From NCBI RefSeq assembly GCF_001590835.1, contig NZ_LTAQ01000002.1, positions 134,497 through 198,496 on the forward strand: a stretch of DNA of 64,000 bases. The letters run 5' to 3'. Below the pieces are notes generated by a model, which did no database searches, was not told where the DNA came from, and was given only the letters and a program-made list of their open reading frames with translations. Of this stretch, positions 36,522 through 46,070 are shown piece after piece. The position numbers and the translations under genes were made by a program. Origin of the DNA: Bacillus gaemokensis (GTDB lineage: Bacteria; Bacillota; Bacilli; Bacillales; Bacillaceae_G). How positions within the stretch are numbered: the stretch's first letter is position 1; each line of letters begins with the position of its first letter.

Positions 36522-38747
36522 CTATTGTTTCGTCACAGGTGCAAATTTTGCTAATAAACGTTTAATGCCAATTGGACTTGGGAATGCAATATCTAATTCT
36601 TTTGCATCTCCTTCGCCTTTCACACTTACAACTGTACCAATGCCCCATTTTTGATGGGACGCTTTGTCACCTACAGCCCAGCCAAATTGCTCTCCTCCCG
36701 TCGTTTTCACTGCCTGCCGCACAAATGCTGAACGAGAACGTGTTGTCGTCCCCGCCGTTCTTGCCTTTGCACCGAACGTTTCACGCTTCGGTGTTGTCTC
36801 ATTTAATGATTCAAGTAATTCTGTAGGAATTTCTGAAATAAATCGAGACGCTGCATTCATGTTTGTTCTACCAAATAAAGTACGCATTTGTGCATTCGAT
36901 AAATATAATTCTTCTTCCGCACGAGTAATGCCGACATACGCAAGGCGACGCTCCTCCTGCATTTCATCTTCTTCCATAAGAGATCGAGTATGCGGGAAAA
37001 CTCCTTCTTCTAAACCAACAATAAAGACAACCGGGAACTCCAATCCTTTTGCAGAGTGCATTGTCATTAAAATAACTTCTTCACCTGCAGTTGGATCCTC
37101 GTCCACACGATCAATATCTGCAACAAGCGCTAAATCTGTTAAGAAAGCAACAAGACTCTTATCTTCACTTTGTGATTCAAATGTTTGTGTAACAGATAGA
37201 AACTCATCTAAGTTTTCAAGACGGCCTTCCGCTTCTAAAGAACGTTCATTCTTTAACATGTCACGGTAGCCTGTTTTTTCAATTACTTCCTCTACTAATT
37301 CTGTAACTGATAAGTATTCCTGCATATTCACCCAATTGTGTAATTGACTTGCAAATTCTTTGACTGCTTTCGTAATTTTTGCACTTACGCCAACATGCTC
37401 TATTTCATCCATCACAGCCGTTAATGAAATACCATTTTGTACGCCATAGTTAATAATTTTATCAATGGACGTGGCACCGATTCCTCTCTTCGGCATGTTA
37501 ATAATACGTGCAAAGCTAATCTCATCGTCTGGGTTTGCAATTAAACGTAAGTATGCCAAGATATCTTTAATCTCTTTCCGATCATAGAACTTAATGCCGC
37601 CGACAATTTTGTATGGAATATTCGATTTCAAGAAAATTTCCTCGACCATACGAGACTGCGCATTTGTACGATATAGTACCGCAAAATCTGTGTATTTTCG
37701 ATTTCCCATTTGAATTTCATCGCGAATTTTTTTCGCAACAAAATATGCTTCATCCTTTTCCGTTGCAGCACGGTAATACGAAAGTTTGCTTCCAACTTGA
37801 TTATCCGTCCATAACTTCTTCGGTTTACGATTTGAATTTTTTTCAATTACAGCATTGGCTGCATTTAAAATATTTTGTGATGAACGGTAGTTTTGCTCTA
37901 ACAAAATAACCTGTGCATTTTCATAGTCTTTTTCAAATGACAAAATATTAGAAATATCTGCTCCGCGCCAACGATAGATCGACTGATCCGAATCACCAAC
38001 AACGCAAAGATTTTTAAACCGAGCCGCTAGTTTATTTACAAGAATGTATTGCGCTCGGTTTGTATCTTGATACTCATCAACGTGAATATACTGGAATTTA
38101 CGCTGGTAGAATTCCAATACTTCTGGAATTCGCTCAAATAAATGAATCGTCGTCATAATTAAATCATCAAAGTCTAATGAATTATTTTTCAAAAGACGCT
38201 TTTGATATTCTGTATATACATCACTTGTTAATTTCTCAAATGGATCTGCAATAGTAATTTGCTTTGCGTACTTATCAGCAGATAACAATTCATTCTTTGC
38301 ATTGCTAATACCAGATAAAATAGAACGTGGATCAAATTTCTTCGGATCAATGTTACGCTCTTTCATGATTTTTTTTACAACAGTAAGTTGATCACTTGCA
38401 TCTAAAATCGTAAAGTTACGATTAATCCCAATGCGGTCAATATCACGTCGTAAAATACGTACGCACATTGAGTGGAATGTAGAAATCCAAATATCTTCTG
38501 CCTCTGGACCAACAAGCGTATCAATACGCTCACGCATTTCACGAGCTGCTTTATTTGTAAAGGTAATTGCTAGTACATTCCAAGGTGCTACACCTTTTTC
38601 ACCAAGTAAATATGCAATTCGATGCGTTAGCACACGCGTCTTACCACTACCTGCACCTGCCATTAATAGAAGTGGCCCACTTGTTGTTCGTACTGCCTTT
38701 TGTTGCTCTGGATTTAAACCATTTAATAATCTATCTGTTATACTCAT
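36522..38747 (-). CDS. pcrA: ATP-dependent 3'-5' DNA helicase
   Basis: A 741-residue superfamily 1A helicase, essential in Bacillus for removing RecA and resolving replication-transcription conflicts. Motif [11 protein letters not shown] and [11 protein letters not shown]; Ia [80 protein letters not shown]. The C-terminal [29 protein letters not shown] is the Tudor-like RNA-polymerase-binding domain. ATG 38747 ([12 protein letters not shown]) is chosen; the GTG at 38759 adds only MKAH. It lies between pcrB (12 bases) and ligA. Confidence 0.97.
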   Translation of the reverse strand: MSITDRLLNGLNPEQQKAVRTTSGPLLLMAGAGSGKTRVLTHRIAYLLGEKGVAPWNVLAITFTNKAAREMRERIDTLVGPEAEDIWISTFHSMCVRILRRDIDRIGINRNFTILDASDQLTVVKKIMKERNIDPKKFDPRSILSGISNAKNELLSADKYAKQITIADPFEKLTSDVYTEYQKRLLKNNSLDFDDLIMTTIHLFERIPEVLEFYQRKFQYIHVDEYQDTNRAQYILVNKLAARFKNLCVVGDSDQSIYRWRGADISNILSFEKDYENAQVILLEQNYRSSQNILNAANAVIEKNSNRKPKKLWTDNQVGSKLSYYRAATEKDEAYFVAKKIRDEIQMGNRKYTDFAVLYRTNAQSRMVEEIFLKSNIPYKIVGGIKFYDRKEIKDILAYLRLIANPDDEISFARIINMPKRGIGATSIDKIINYGVQNGISLTAVMDEIEHVGVSAKITKAVKEFASQLHNWVNMQEYLSVTELVEEVIEKTGYRDMLKNERSLEAEGRLENLDEFLSVTQTFESQSEDKSLVAFLTDLALVADIDRVDEDPTAGEEVILMTMHSAKGLEFPVVFIVGLEEGVFPHTRSLMEEDEMQEERRLAYVGITRAEEELYLSNAQMRTLFGRTNMNAASRFISEIPTELLESLNETTPKRETFGAKARTAGTTTRSRSAFVRQAVKTTGGEQFGWAVGDKASHQKWGIGTVVSVKGEGDAKELDIAFPSPIGIKRLLAKFAPVTKQ

Positions 38748-38759
38748 ATGTGCCTTCAC

Positions 38760-39449
38760 CTACTCTCCTTTCACAGCTTTTACCGTTTGTAAAGCTGCTT
38801 TTATATCATCATAAATTACATTTCCAACAACGACTGTATCAGCATACTGCGCCATTTCTTTTGCTTCTTTCGCACTTGAAATTCCGCCGCCATAATATAG
38901 CTTCGCTTGTTGTAATTCTGCTTTTACATTCTTAACGAGTTCGATATCTCCATAAGTACCACTATACTCTAAGTAGAAGATTGGCATGTTGAGAAGCTTG
39001 TCTGCCATACGTGCATATGCAATCACATCATCTTCTGTTAAATCACATTTCGCCTCTGTAAGCTGGGCTACTTTCGCTTCTGGGTTTAGAACACAATATC
39101 CTTCCATGAAAATTTCATCCCAGTTCATAATATCCCCAAATTCTTTCAATGCTTCATGGTGAATTCCCGTTACCCATTCCACTTTTCGGCTATTTAAAAC
39201 ACTTGGGATATAATAAAAATCAAATCCTGGTGTAAGTGCTTCAAGATCAGAAACCTCTAACACACAAGGAACTGCATATCTACGAATGCTTACTAGCATG
39301 TGTAATACATTATCAATTGTTACTCCATCACTTCCGCCTACAATTACTGCGTCTGTTCCAGATTCACAAATCATTTCTAAATGTTCATCGCTTAATTCCT
39401 TATTGGGATCAAGCTTAAATACATGTTTCCATCCGGAAATATCGTACAT
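38760..39449 (-). CDS. pcrB: Heptaprenylglyceryl phosphate synthase
   Basis: A 229-residue TIM-barrel prenyltransferase that joins heptaprenyl diphosphate to glycerol-1-phosphate, making an archaeal-type ether lipid in Bacillales. Visible: [29 protein letters not shown], the substrate-binding YLEYSGTYG and the phosphate-binding [12 protein letters not shown] with [10 protein letters not shown]. Start behind AAGGGTG. First gene of the pcrB-pcrA-ligA-camS cluster; tandem repeats lie directly upstream. Confidence 0.95.
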   Translation of the reverse strand: MYDISGWKHVFKLDPNKELSDEHLEMICESGTDAVIVGGSDGVTIDNVLHMLVSIRRYAVPCVLEVSDLEALTPGFDFYYIPSVLNSRKVEWVTGIHHEALKEFGDIMNWDEIFMEGYCVLNPEAKVAQLTEAKCDLTEDDVIAYARMADKLLNMPIFYLEYSGTYGDIELVKNVKAELQQAKLYYGGGISSAKEAKEMAQYADTVVVGNVIYDDIKAALQTVKAVKGE

Positions 39450-39490
39450 GAAAACACCCTTTCTTTTGTCTAATCACCTTTATGTTCTTG

Positions 39491-39636
39491 TTCAAAAAGG
39501 AGGAGCAAAAAAGCCGAGCAGTTCGAAGCGCAGAAGCCAGGAGGATACGAAGTGTAGCTTATACTACATGAATACCGGACTGGCGACGTAACAAAGAAAT
39601 GCGACAGCTTTCTTGACCGGACTTTTTAAACTTCCT
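39491..39636. repeat. Intergenic repeat, copy 1 (~146 bp)
   Basis: Starts TTCAAAAAGGAGGAGC and ends CCGGACTTTTTAAACTTCCT, so the ends are roughly inverted (TTTAAAAAG / CTTTTTAAA). The body contains GCCGAGCAGTTCGA, AGAAGCCAGGAGGATACG and GTGTAGCTTATACTACATGA. It is about 90% identical to copy 2 by eye. It resembles bcr-type repeats of the B. cereus group; the exact family is not assigned. Confidence 0.8.
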
Positions 39637-39648
39637 CTAACAATACAG

Positions 39649-39795
39649 GTTTAAAAAGGAGGAGCAAGAGAACCGAGCAGTTCGAGGCGCAGAAGCCAGG
39701 AGGATACGGAGTGTAGCTTATACTACATGAGTACCGGACTGGCAATGCAACGAAGAAATGTGAAGGTTATCTTGACCGGACTTTTTAAACTTCCT
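39649..39795. repeat. Intergenic repeat, copy 2 (~147 bp)
   Basis: Same orientation as copy 1, separated by 12 bases. Begins GTTTAAAAAGGAGGAGC and ends GGACTTTTTAAACTTCCT. The two copies form a tandem array upstream of pcrB. Confidence 0.8.
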
Positions 39796-39963
39796 TTTAT
39801 GCATTCTTACATTATAACAAAAAAAGACACATACACACACGCCCAATCCAACATCTTTTTCACCGTCAAATGTTGGTTTACATATCGTAAAACTTACATG
39901 GAATAATAATAACTGAAATAGTATTTTCTATTTCTAAACGAGTAAAGAAGGAGTATTTTTCTA

Positions 39964-40338
39964 ATGAAGCAAAATATCAGCATAATCAATGCCCTAATTC
40001 GAATCACACTCGGTTTTGTCCTGGTAAGTTGTAGCACAGCTAAACTTGTACGTAAACCATGGTGCACTTGGTCTACAATTTTGCTGTGGCTTGGCGCAAT
40101 GAGAATTGCAGAGGGAATTGTTCGTTTCTGTCCTATTGTTGAAGCATGTAAATTTGGAAAATATATGAACATCAGTAACTTTAAAATGCCAAGCATGGAT
40201 TTTAATAAAAAAGGATATGCTAAAGAAGAAGTAACTCATAATTCCGATGGCAAATCAGAGTCAACAGGAAGTTATGATACTTCGGACAAAGAGATTGAGT
40301 CAGCGATTGAAGAAGCAATCCTGGCAAAACCGCTTTGA
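39964..40338 (+). CDS. DUF2892 (YgaP-like) membrane protein
   Basis: A 124-residue protein. The first ~65 residues (MKQNISIINALIRITLGFVL..CSTAKLVRKPW...WLGAMRIAEGIVRFCPI) form the two-helix DUF2892 domain, also found as the membrane part of YgaP-type rhodaneses. The remaining tail is soluble and ends in an acidic segment (SDKEIESAIEEAILAKPL). Function unknown. ATG has AAGGAG upstream; its own terminator follows. Confidence 0.82.
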   Translation: MKQNISIINALIRITLGFVLVSCSTAKLVRKPWCTWSTILLWLGAMRIAEGIVRFCPIVEACKFGKYMNISNFKMPSMDFNKKGYAKEEVTHNSDGKSESTGSYDTSDKEIESAIEEAILAKPL

Positions 40339-40370
40339 ATCATTTGTCACGATGCAAGATGCTCTCAAAG

Positions 40371-40402
40371 AGACTTAGCTGCTACAGTGGGCGGCTAAGT
40401 CT
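40371..40402 (+). terminator. Terminator after DUF2892 gene
   Basis: AGACTTAGC / GCTAAGTCT stem followed by TCTTTATTTT. Confidence 0.78.
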
Positions 40403-40536
40403 TCTTTATTTTACCACAAAACAGAACTAACGTTCCTGTTCGATTACACTTTTCCCCTAATATTTTTCGCATAAAATTGATATTTACAATTTTTAATGTT
40501 TTTTCTGAAAATTAGGTATTTTACCCTTGTATAAAG

Positions 40537-40566
40537 TGATATAAAAGTGATATCATTTTTATATCA
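40537..40566 (+). promoter_or_regulatory. 30-bp operator-like palindrome before the SPFH operon
   Basis: TGATATAAAA-GTGATATCAT-TTTTATATCA is symmetric except at one base pair. It also contains AGTGATAT twice, 11 bases apart. It overlaps the likely promoter and touches the Shine-Dalgarno, so a bound protein would block expression. The operon's second gene encodes a ribbon-helix-helix protein, a candidate ligand. Confidence 0.6.
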
Positions 40567-40578
40567 GGAGGCGATCAT

Positions 40579-41424
40579 ATGAAAGAAAAACAAGTATTTT
40601 ATGTAAATGGTTTTCTAGGTATTATTGGTCTTTTAGCTTTAGCGGGTATTGGTGTATTTTTCCTTGTACAAGAAACATTCGTAGTAGCTATCTTGTTTCT
40701 TGTTTTAGCTGGTATCCTTGGCACAGGGATTGGAATTGTTCAGCCTAACCAAGCAAAAGTAATTACGTTTTTTGGTAACTATTTAGGAACAATCCGTAAT
40801 AATGGTTTATTTTTAACAATTCCATTCGCCCTTCGTCAAACCGTTTCTCTACGCGTTGAAAATTTTAATAGTAAAAAATTAAAGGTGAACGATGTCGATG
40901 GGAATCCGATTGAAATTGCAGCTGTTGTTGTGTATAAAGTTGTTGATTCAGCAAAAGCAATCTTCGGTGTTGAGCATTATGATGAATTTGTAGAAATTCA
41001 AAGTGAGACAGCAATTCGTCACGTCGCAACGAAATATCCGTATGATAATTTCCAAGACGAAAATTGCATCACACTACGCGGAAATTCTGAAGAAATTTCT
41101 GAAGAATTACGACGTGAATTAGAGGCTCGTTTAGAAATCGCAGGTGTTGAAGTATTAGAAACACGCTTAACACATTTAGCTTACGCAACAGAAATTGCTC
41201 ATGCAATGCTCCAGCGTCAACAAGCAAAAGCAGTGTTAGCAGCAAGAAAAGAGATTGTCGAAGGTGCTGTGAAAATGGCCAAAGATTCGATTCATATGTT
41301 AGATGAAGAGGGCGTACTTGATTTAGATGACGAGCGTAAAGCAAATATGGTGAACAACTTATTGGTTGCCATCGTTTCAGATAAAGGGGCACAACCAGTT
41401 ATTAATACAGGAAGTCTTTATTAA
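40579..41424 (+). CDS. SPFH/band-7 domain membrane protein
   Basis: A 281-residue protein with two N-terminal membrane helices (about 8-30 and 32-52). A prohibitin/stomatin-type SPFH domain follows ([32 protein letters not shown] ... [30 protein letters not shown] ... [16 protein letters not shown]), then an Ala/Glu-rich helical region ([41 protein letters not shown]). It is of the flotillin-like scaffold type; role unknown. Start follows AGGAGG. Cotranscribed with a ribbon-helix-helix protein 15 bases downstream. Confidence 0.9.
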   Translation: MKEKQVFYVNGFLGIIGLLALAGIGVFFLVQETFVVAILFLVLAGILGTGIGIVQPNQAKVITFFGNYLGTIRNNGLFLTIPFALRQTVSLRVENFNSKKLKVNDVDGNPIEIAAVVVYKVVDSAKAIFGVEHYDEFVEIQSETAIRHVATKYPYDNFQDENCITLRGNSEEISEELRRELEARLEIAGVEVLETRLTHLAYATEIAHAMLQRQQAKAVLAARKEIVEGAVKMAKDSIHMLDEEGVLDLDDERKANMVNNLLVAIVSDKGAQPVINTGSLY

Positions 41425-41439
41425 AGGTTGTAGGTAATT

Positions 41440-41604
41440 ATGGCCAAAAAGAAAAGCTTTCCATTACGTATTGATCCTGAATTACACGCAGTCATCGAAA
41501 AATGGGCGAATGATGAATTTCGCAGCGTCAACGCTCACATCGAGTATTTACTTCGAGAAATGGCAAAGCAAAAAGGAAAACTAAAAAAAGAGAATGATTC
41601 TTAA
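41440..41604 (+). CDS. Arc-like ribbon-helix-helix protein
   Basis: A 54-residue basic protein starting MAKKKSFPLRIDPELHAVIEK. A short beta-strand (KSFPLRID) and two helices (PELHAVIEKWANDEF and SVNAHIEYLLREMAKQ) are the Arc/MetJ-type fold, in which dimers insert the strand pair into the DNA major groove. The ATG is preceded by the weak site AGGTAATT. Its conserved pairing with an SPFH gene suggests either autoregulation through the palindrome at 40537 or a role unrelated to DNA. Close homologues are often mislabelled as PTS proteins (recalled). Confidence 0.82.
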   Translation: MAKKKSFPLRIDPELHAVIEKWANDEFRSVNAHIEYLLREMAKQKGKLKKENDS

Positions 41605-41614
41605 ATTGATGTAA

Positions 41615-41652
41615 AAAATCCCTTTAGTAAGTAACATCTAAAGGGATTTTTT
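41615..41652 (+). terminator. Terminator of the SPFH operon
   Basis: AAAAATCCCTTTAG / CTAAAGGGATTTTTT around TAAGTAACAT. Confidence 0.85.
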
Positions 41653-41769
41653 GTTTATTTTAATAAGGTGTTATCCCCTTAAAAAACGGAACAAGGATAA
41701 TAACCAGAGATATAAATAATAACATATATGTTAAAATAGAGAATGAAAACTCTTTTTGACGTATGGATT

Positions 41770-41952
41770 TTAAAATAGTACGGTAAATAAAATAAAAGCC
41801 ACAGCTACGCAAATTACCCATACGTTACCTTGAAACGCCACATCAGCTAAATTGTAAACAGGTTCTAAAATATAGACGGTAACTATAACCCCAAAAACAT
41901 AGAATCCTATAACCTTTATCATTTCTATTAAAGATCTAATAAACTCATTCAA
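41770..41952 (-). CDS. Small two-helix membrane protein
   Basis: A 60-residue protein starting (TTG) NEFIRSLIEMIKVIGFYVFG. Two hydrophobic helices (about 12-30 and 42-60) are joined by a loop containing PVYNLADVAFQGN. AGGAGG lies 7 bases before the TTG, making this start convincing. No family recognised. Isolated between the SPFH operon and the LysR gene. Confidence 0.6.
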   Translation of the reverse strand: MNEFIRSLIEMIKVIGFYVFGVIVTVYILEPVYNLADVAFQGNVWVICVAVAFILFTVLF

Positions 41953-42129
41953 TAGTCATCCTCCTTATCAGATATTTTGTTCACGTAATTTCCTTTGACA
42001 ATAGTTAACTGAAATTCTCTGAAGTCCAAACAGTTATCTCCTCTCTAGGTACAGCAATCAGTAACAGTAACCATTTATATTTTTCTTTTTTCTAATTACT
42101 TTTCATATTAGGTAATCATTTGATATGTT

Positions 42130-43014
42130 TTAGGAATATTTACAATTCCCCTTTTCTTCTATGCTATAAAGCAATTTAATAAACCCACATAATGCTGCTG
42201 TTTTCACACTATCTTTCCGATAAATAAAGTACGTTGGAATAAATCTATTCTCGTTTTGTAAAGGTATACGAAGAAGCTCTTGTTGAAAGTCAAACTGCTC
42301 CGCAACTTCTTTTGGAAGTAGAGCAACCCCAAGCCCAGCTTTGACACAGCCCACAATACCATCCAAAGAGTTTAACTCCATCAATTTTCGCGGAACAACA
42401 CCTTCGGATAATAACCATTCTTCTAATACCTTTCTATAAAAACAACCAGATTGGAAAACAATAAAAGACTGATCCGCCATATACTTATGATCCAATAAAA
42501 AACTTCTCTTCGACATTAACATCATTTCCTCTTGAAATACTTCTATCTTTTCTAATGCCGGATCATCAATGCTATTCGCTACAAAAGCCCCTTCTAATTC
42601 ATGTAAAAGTATTTTTTTTGTTAATTCTCCTGTACTATTCGTTTGTAACATAATCTCGACTTCAGGATATTGTGCATGAAAATTAGAAAGAATAGCTGGC
42701 AATCTAACTGCCGCTGCAGTTTCCATCGCTCCGATCTTGAGCATTCCTCCTGGTAAATTCGTATATTTTATCTCTCTCTTTGACTCATTCAATATTTGAA
42801 TCATTTTCTCAGCGTATGTTAACAGTTTTTCTCCTGCAGGCGTTAATGTCATTCCATTTCTATGGCGATAAAATAACTGTGTTTCGTATTCTGCTTCTAA
42901 CCTTTTTATTTTTGCCGTTATATTGGATTGGACAAAATTAAGCCTAGTTGCTGCTTTCGAAATACTTTTCTCTTGCGCAACCATATAAAATGCGACAAAA
43001 TCTTGTAAATTCAT
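42130..43014 (-). CDS. LysR-family transcriptional regulator
   Basis: A 294-residue LysR-type regulator. The N-terminal helix-turn-helix (FVAFYMVAQEKSISKAATRLNFVQSNITAKIKRLEAEYETQLFYRHRNGMTLTPAGE) is followed by a ligand-binding domain (LKIGAMETAAAVRLPAILSNFHAQYPEVEIML). It is divergent from the MFS gene, the usual arrangement for regulating it. A possible LysR box ATC-N9-GAT (T-N11-A) lies at 43038-43052 between them. Ligand unknown. Confidence 0.9.
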   Translation of the reverse strand: MNLQDFVAFYMVAQEKSISKAATRLNFVQSNITAKIKRLEAEYETQLFYRHRNGMTLTPAGEKLLTYAEKMIQILNESKREIKYTNLPGGMLKIGAMETAAAVRLPAILSNFHAQYPEVEIMLQTNSTGELTKKILLHELEGAFVANSIDDPALEKIEVFQEEMMLMSKRSFLLDHKYMADQSFIVFQSGCFYRKVLEEWLLSEGVVPRKLMELNSLDGIVGCVKAGLGVALLPKEVAEQFDFQQELLRIPLQNENRFIPTYFIYRKDSVKTAALCGFIKLLYSIEEKGNCKYS

Positions 43015-43137
43015 ATTTCTCCTGTCCTTTCATTCGTATCACTATTTTTGATATCACGTATTAAAAAACAGTATTTTACTCCTTCTGTACATTTCCCTAT
43101 CATATGTATTAGAAACTGTTTCAAGAAGGGAGATTAC

Positions 43138-44337
43138 ATGAACGAAACGAAAACGTGGAAAATAATTTCATCTGGTATATTTGCACTAGTAGCCGTAATG
43201 GGAATTAGTCGCTTTGCCTATACACCTATTATCTCTTTTATGGAAAAACAAGCTCATGTTGAAGATGACCTCGCTGGATATTTAGCTTCCAGTAACTACC
43301 TTGGCTATTTACTCGGTGCATTCTTCATCGGGTTTGTTACAATAAAAAATCGTGAAAAATTGTTACATCATTGTTTATTTCTTAATATCCTCTCAACTCT
43401 TTCTATGGGATTTACCTCATATATTTTCTTATGGTTTCCACTTCGATTTATTGGTGGTTTTACAAGTGCCATCGTATTTGTTCTTGCTTCTAGTATTGTT
43501 TTAGATTATTTATTTCATCGGAATAAGGTTGTACTAAGTGGGATGATTTATAGTGGTGTTGGCATCGGAATTATTTTAGCTGGATTATTCGCTCCTTTAT
43601 TAAACTCCATTTGGTATTGGCATGGTGCTTGGATTGGATTAGGCCTTATTAGCTTTAGTTTAGCTATTTTTGTATGGAAATGGTTAAAAGAGGATACTAG
43701 ACATACAATACAAAAATTAAAAGCTACTTCAATAAATACCGCACATAGAAAAAACTATTTATTTTGGCTCATTTTAGCTTATGGATTTGAAGGATTTGGC
43801 TATATTATTACCGGAACCTTTCTTGTCACCATTGTAGAGAGAATTACTCTATCTCCCTTTTATGCATCTTGTAGCTGGATTATTGTTGGTATCGCCGTCA
43901 TTCCATCTAGTTATATTTGGTCAAACATTGCTCAAAAGTATGGAACAACACGAGCTCTTATCTCCGCCTACTTTTTACAAATTATAAGCGTTCTCTCCCC
44001 ACTCCTTATTCCCAACGTAATCGGAGCATTTTTGAGTGCTTTTCTTCTCGGAGCGACATTCGTAGGAATCACCATTTTAACAACGACAGAAGCAAAAAGA
44101 ATCAAACCAAATGAAAGTAATAAAATTATCGGTTATACAACTGGAATTTATGGTATTGGACAAATTATTGGACCAATCTTTACAGGTATCATCGCAAAAC
44201 AAACACAAAACTTCTATCTTCCACTCATTGGCGCTGCACTTACATTGGTTATTTCTATTGTTCTGTTGTTGATTGGCGAATTAAAATGTAGACAGGTTCA
44301 TGGTAAACGAACTTATATAGATACAAACAGATTATAA
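43138..44337 (+). CDS. YbfB/YjiJ-family MFS transporter
   Basis: A 399-residue, 12-helix major facilitator. The opening (ISSGIFALVAVMGISRFAYTPIISFM) and YLASSNYLGYLLGAF match the YbfB/YjiJ subfamily; the GVGIGIILAG and YGIGQIIGPIFTG segments are typical transport helices. ATG 43138 is taken because GGGAG precedes it; the longer upstream frame crosses the LysR promoter. Probably an efflux pump controlled by the divergent LysR protein; substrate unknown. Confidence 0.87.
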   Translation: MNETKTWKIISSGIFALVAVMGISRFAYTPIISFMEKQAHVEDDLAGYLASSNYLGYLLGAFFIGFVTIKNREKLLHHCLFLNILSTLSMGFTSYIFLWFPLRFIGGFTSAIVFVLASSIVLDYLFHRNKVVLSGMIYSGVGIGIILAGLFAPLLNSIWYWHGAWIGLGLISFSLAIFVWKWLKEDTRHTIQKLKATSINTAHRKNYLFWLILAYGFEGFGYIITGTFLVTIVERITLSPFYASCSWIIVGIAVIPSSYIWSNIAQKYGTTRALISAYFLQIISVLSPLLIPNVIGAFLSAFLLGATFVGITILTTTEAKRIKPNESNKIIGYTTGIYGIGQIIGPIFTGIIAKQTQNFYLPLIGAALTLVISIVLLLIGELKCRQVHGKRTYIDTNRL

Positions 44338-44403
44338 CTTCTTGAAACATTCAACGTGAAATACCCTTTCTCCTATCTATGAAGGAAATCCAGCCATACA
44401 AAA

Positions 44404-44428
44404 ATACACCCGCTGACTGCGGGTGTAT
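44404..44428. terminator. Bidirectional terminator, MFS / P-protein operon
   Basis: ATACACCCGC TGACT GCGGGTGTAT between convergent genes, with AT-rich flanks on both sides. Confidence 0.8.
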
Positions 44429-44469
44429 AATAAAAAATGGAGTGTTAATCAATTGTCCCTCTCTTTACT

Positions 44470-46041
44470 TCAAATTAATTCCGGTAACTGCACCTTCTTC
44501 TGATACGCTCTCCATGTAATACACCACTTTTTCGGATTATCGAGAAAATCTTGTTCATCTAATTTATGGATGGTACTATTTTGCGGGGCGTTTTGAATAA
44601 CTTCAGGTTTTTCATAGGCTTCCTTCGAAACTTGCTCAAGAGCTGCAATATACTCATCCAAATCAGCCTTAGAGTAGCTTTCTGTCGGTTCAAGCGTAAA
44701 CGGCTGAGGTACGATATATGGGTGGTGACTGGTCCAATAGTGTAAGCCGAAATCCGCCATTCTTCTTTGGACATCTTCTGTTGTAATACCAGTTTCATTT
44801 TTCATCTCTTCCCAGCTATAACGAACTTGTTCAAGACGCTGTCCTTTCACATATGGAGCACTTGCACCACGAATCTTTTGTACTTTGTGATACATATAGT
44901 TGTTATTTAGCACAGCGGTTTTCGCCACTTCTTTTAATCCATCTGGACCAAGAGCACGAATCCATGCATAAGATCTTAGAATTGTTTGCGCTACCCCATG
45001 AAAAGCGCGTACTTTCCCAATAGAATGTTTCAAGCCATTGTTTAAATAATATTTCCCCTCATCATACTCGACAATTGGTCCTGGTAAATATTCTTTTAAC
45101 TCTTTGCTCACACCAAGTGCACCTGTTGCGGGCCCACCACACATATGCGGAGCAGCAAATGTTTTATGAAGGTTAAAGAAACACATATCAAATCCTGCTT
45201 CTTTTGCTCTAGTAATTCCAAGGAGGCCATTCGCATTTGCCTGATCATAGTAACAAATCCCACCAGCTTCATGTACGACCTTTGTAAATTCTTTAATTTT
45301 CGAATTAAAAATCCCTGTATCTTCAGGATTTGCAACAACGAAACCTGCCGTCCGCTCCGAAACAACTGCCTTTAACTTTTCAAGATCAGGAAATCCATCT
45401 TCATCCGGATGAAGTGTAATGATTTTAAATCCTTTGACGGCTGCTGTGGCTGCTTGCGAAGGATGAGAAAAAATGGTTGTAATAATTTCATTCCGTTTTT
45501 CCCCTTCCCCTCGAGATTCATGATATTTTCTTACAATGGAAGCCATGGCAAATAATGCTTGCGTGCCACCACTCGGCTGAAATGAAAAGTGATCCATACC
45601 AGAGATTTCTCTCATACAAAGATCCAATTTATATATGATTTCTAACATCCCTTGAACCGTACTTTCATCTTGAAGAGGATGCAGTTCCATTATTTTAGGA
45701 CTTCGTACTAACAATTCATTGATTTTTGGGATATATTTCATCGTGCAAGTACCTTGCCCAATCTCAACGTTAAAATCTGATCCTAACGTTTCTTGCGAAA
45801 GCCTGACATAGTGTCTTAGCACACGCGCCTGACCAATTTCCGGAAGTTTCGGTCTTTCTTTTCTATACATAGAACTAGGAATCTTCGAAACTCCATCTCC
45901 AACTTCCTTCACAATTGTTTGATCCACTAATGGAATCTCCACTCCTCTTTCTCCCTGCTGATGAAGCTCAAAAATAATTGGCTCATTCCATTTTGCTTGA
46001 TGAAAGTCACGAACTTGACTATTCCTTTTAATTTTTTTCAT
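44470..46041 (-). CDS. Divergent glycine dehydrogenase P-protein, subunit 2 paralogue (GcvPB-like)
   Basis: A 523-residue PLP enzyme related to the beta half of glycine decarboxylase. The fold and cofactor Lys are kept (NLHKTFAAPH, Lys293; GTCTMKYIPKINEL, ~98-110). However, motifs I recall as near-invariant in true GcvPB are altered: PAAGAHGE reads PSGGTQAL (~157-164), SAHGTNPAS reads FSHPSQAAT (~191-199), and the glycine-rich loop after the Lys reads HMCGGPATGA. ATG 46041 is chosen because AAAGGAG precedes it. Third gene of a sigma-54 operon with a subunit-1 paralogue and an SDR. No GcvH or GcvT gene is near, so the substrate may not be glycine. Confidence 0.85.
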   Translation of the reverse strand: MKKIKRNSQVRDFHQAKWNEPIIFELHQQGERGVEIPLVDQTIVKEVGDGVSKIPSSMYRKERPKLPEIGQARVLRHYVRLSQETLGSDFNVEIGQGTCTMKYIPKINELLVRSPKIMELHPLQDESTVQGMLEIIYKLDLCMREISGMDHFSFQPSGGTQALFAMASIVRKYHESRGEGEKRNEIITTIFSHPSQAATAAVKGFKIITLHPDEDGFPDLEKLKAVVSERTAGFVVANPEDTGIFNSKIKEFTKVVHEAGGICYYDQANANGLLGITRAKEAGFDMCFFNLHKTFAAPHMCGGPATGALGVSKELKEYLPGPIVEYDEGKYYLNNGLKHSIGKVRAFHGVAQTILRSYAWIRALGPDGLKEVAKTAVLNNNYMYHKVQKIRGASAPYVKGQRLEQVRYSWEEMKNETGITTEDVQRRMADFGLHYWTSHHPYIVPQPFTLEPTESYSKADLDEYIAALEQVSKEAYEKPEVIQNAPQNSTIHKLDEQDFLDNPKKWCITWRAYQKKVQLPELI

Positions 46042-46070
46042 GAGTTGGTTCTCCTTTCTGTTCATCTTTT

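Noticed and set aside
36664-37269. 201-codon plus-strand frame inside pcrA
   Set aside because: Complete overlap with the highly conserved helicase gene on the other strand, no RBS; composition is that of a mirror frame.
39491-39795. CRISPR array at the tandem repeats
   Set aside because: Two near-identical 146-bp units without variable spacers and no cas genes nearby.
43038-43052. LysR box ATC-N9-GAT between LysR and MFS genes
   Set aside because: Correctly placed but the T-N11-A pattern is too common in AT-rich DNA to list as a feature.
43048-43137. Longer MFS start
   Set aside because: It would begin in the divergent LysR promoter and add a non-membrane head; GGGAG before 43138 is better.
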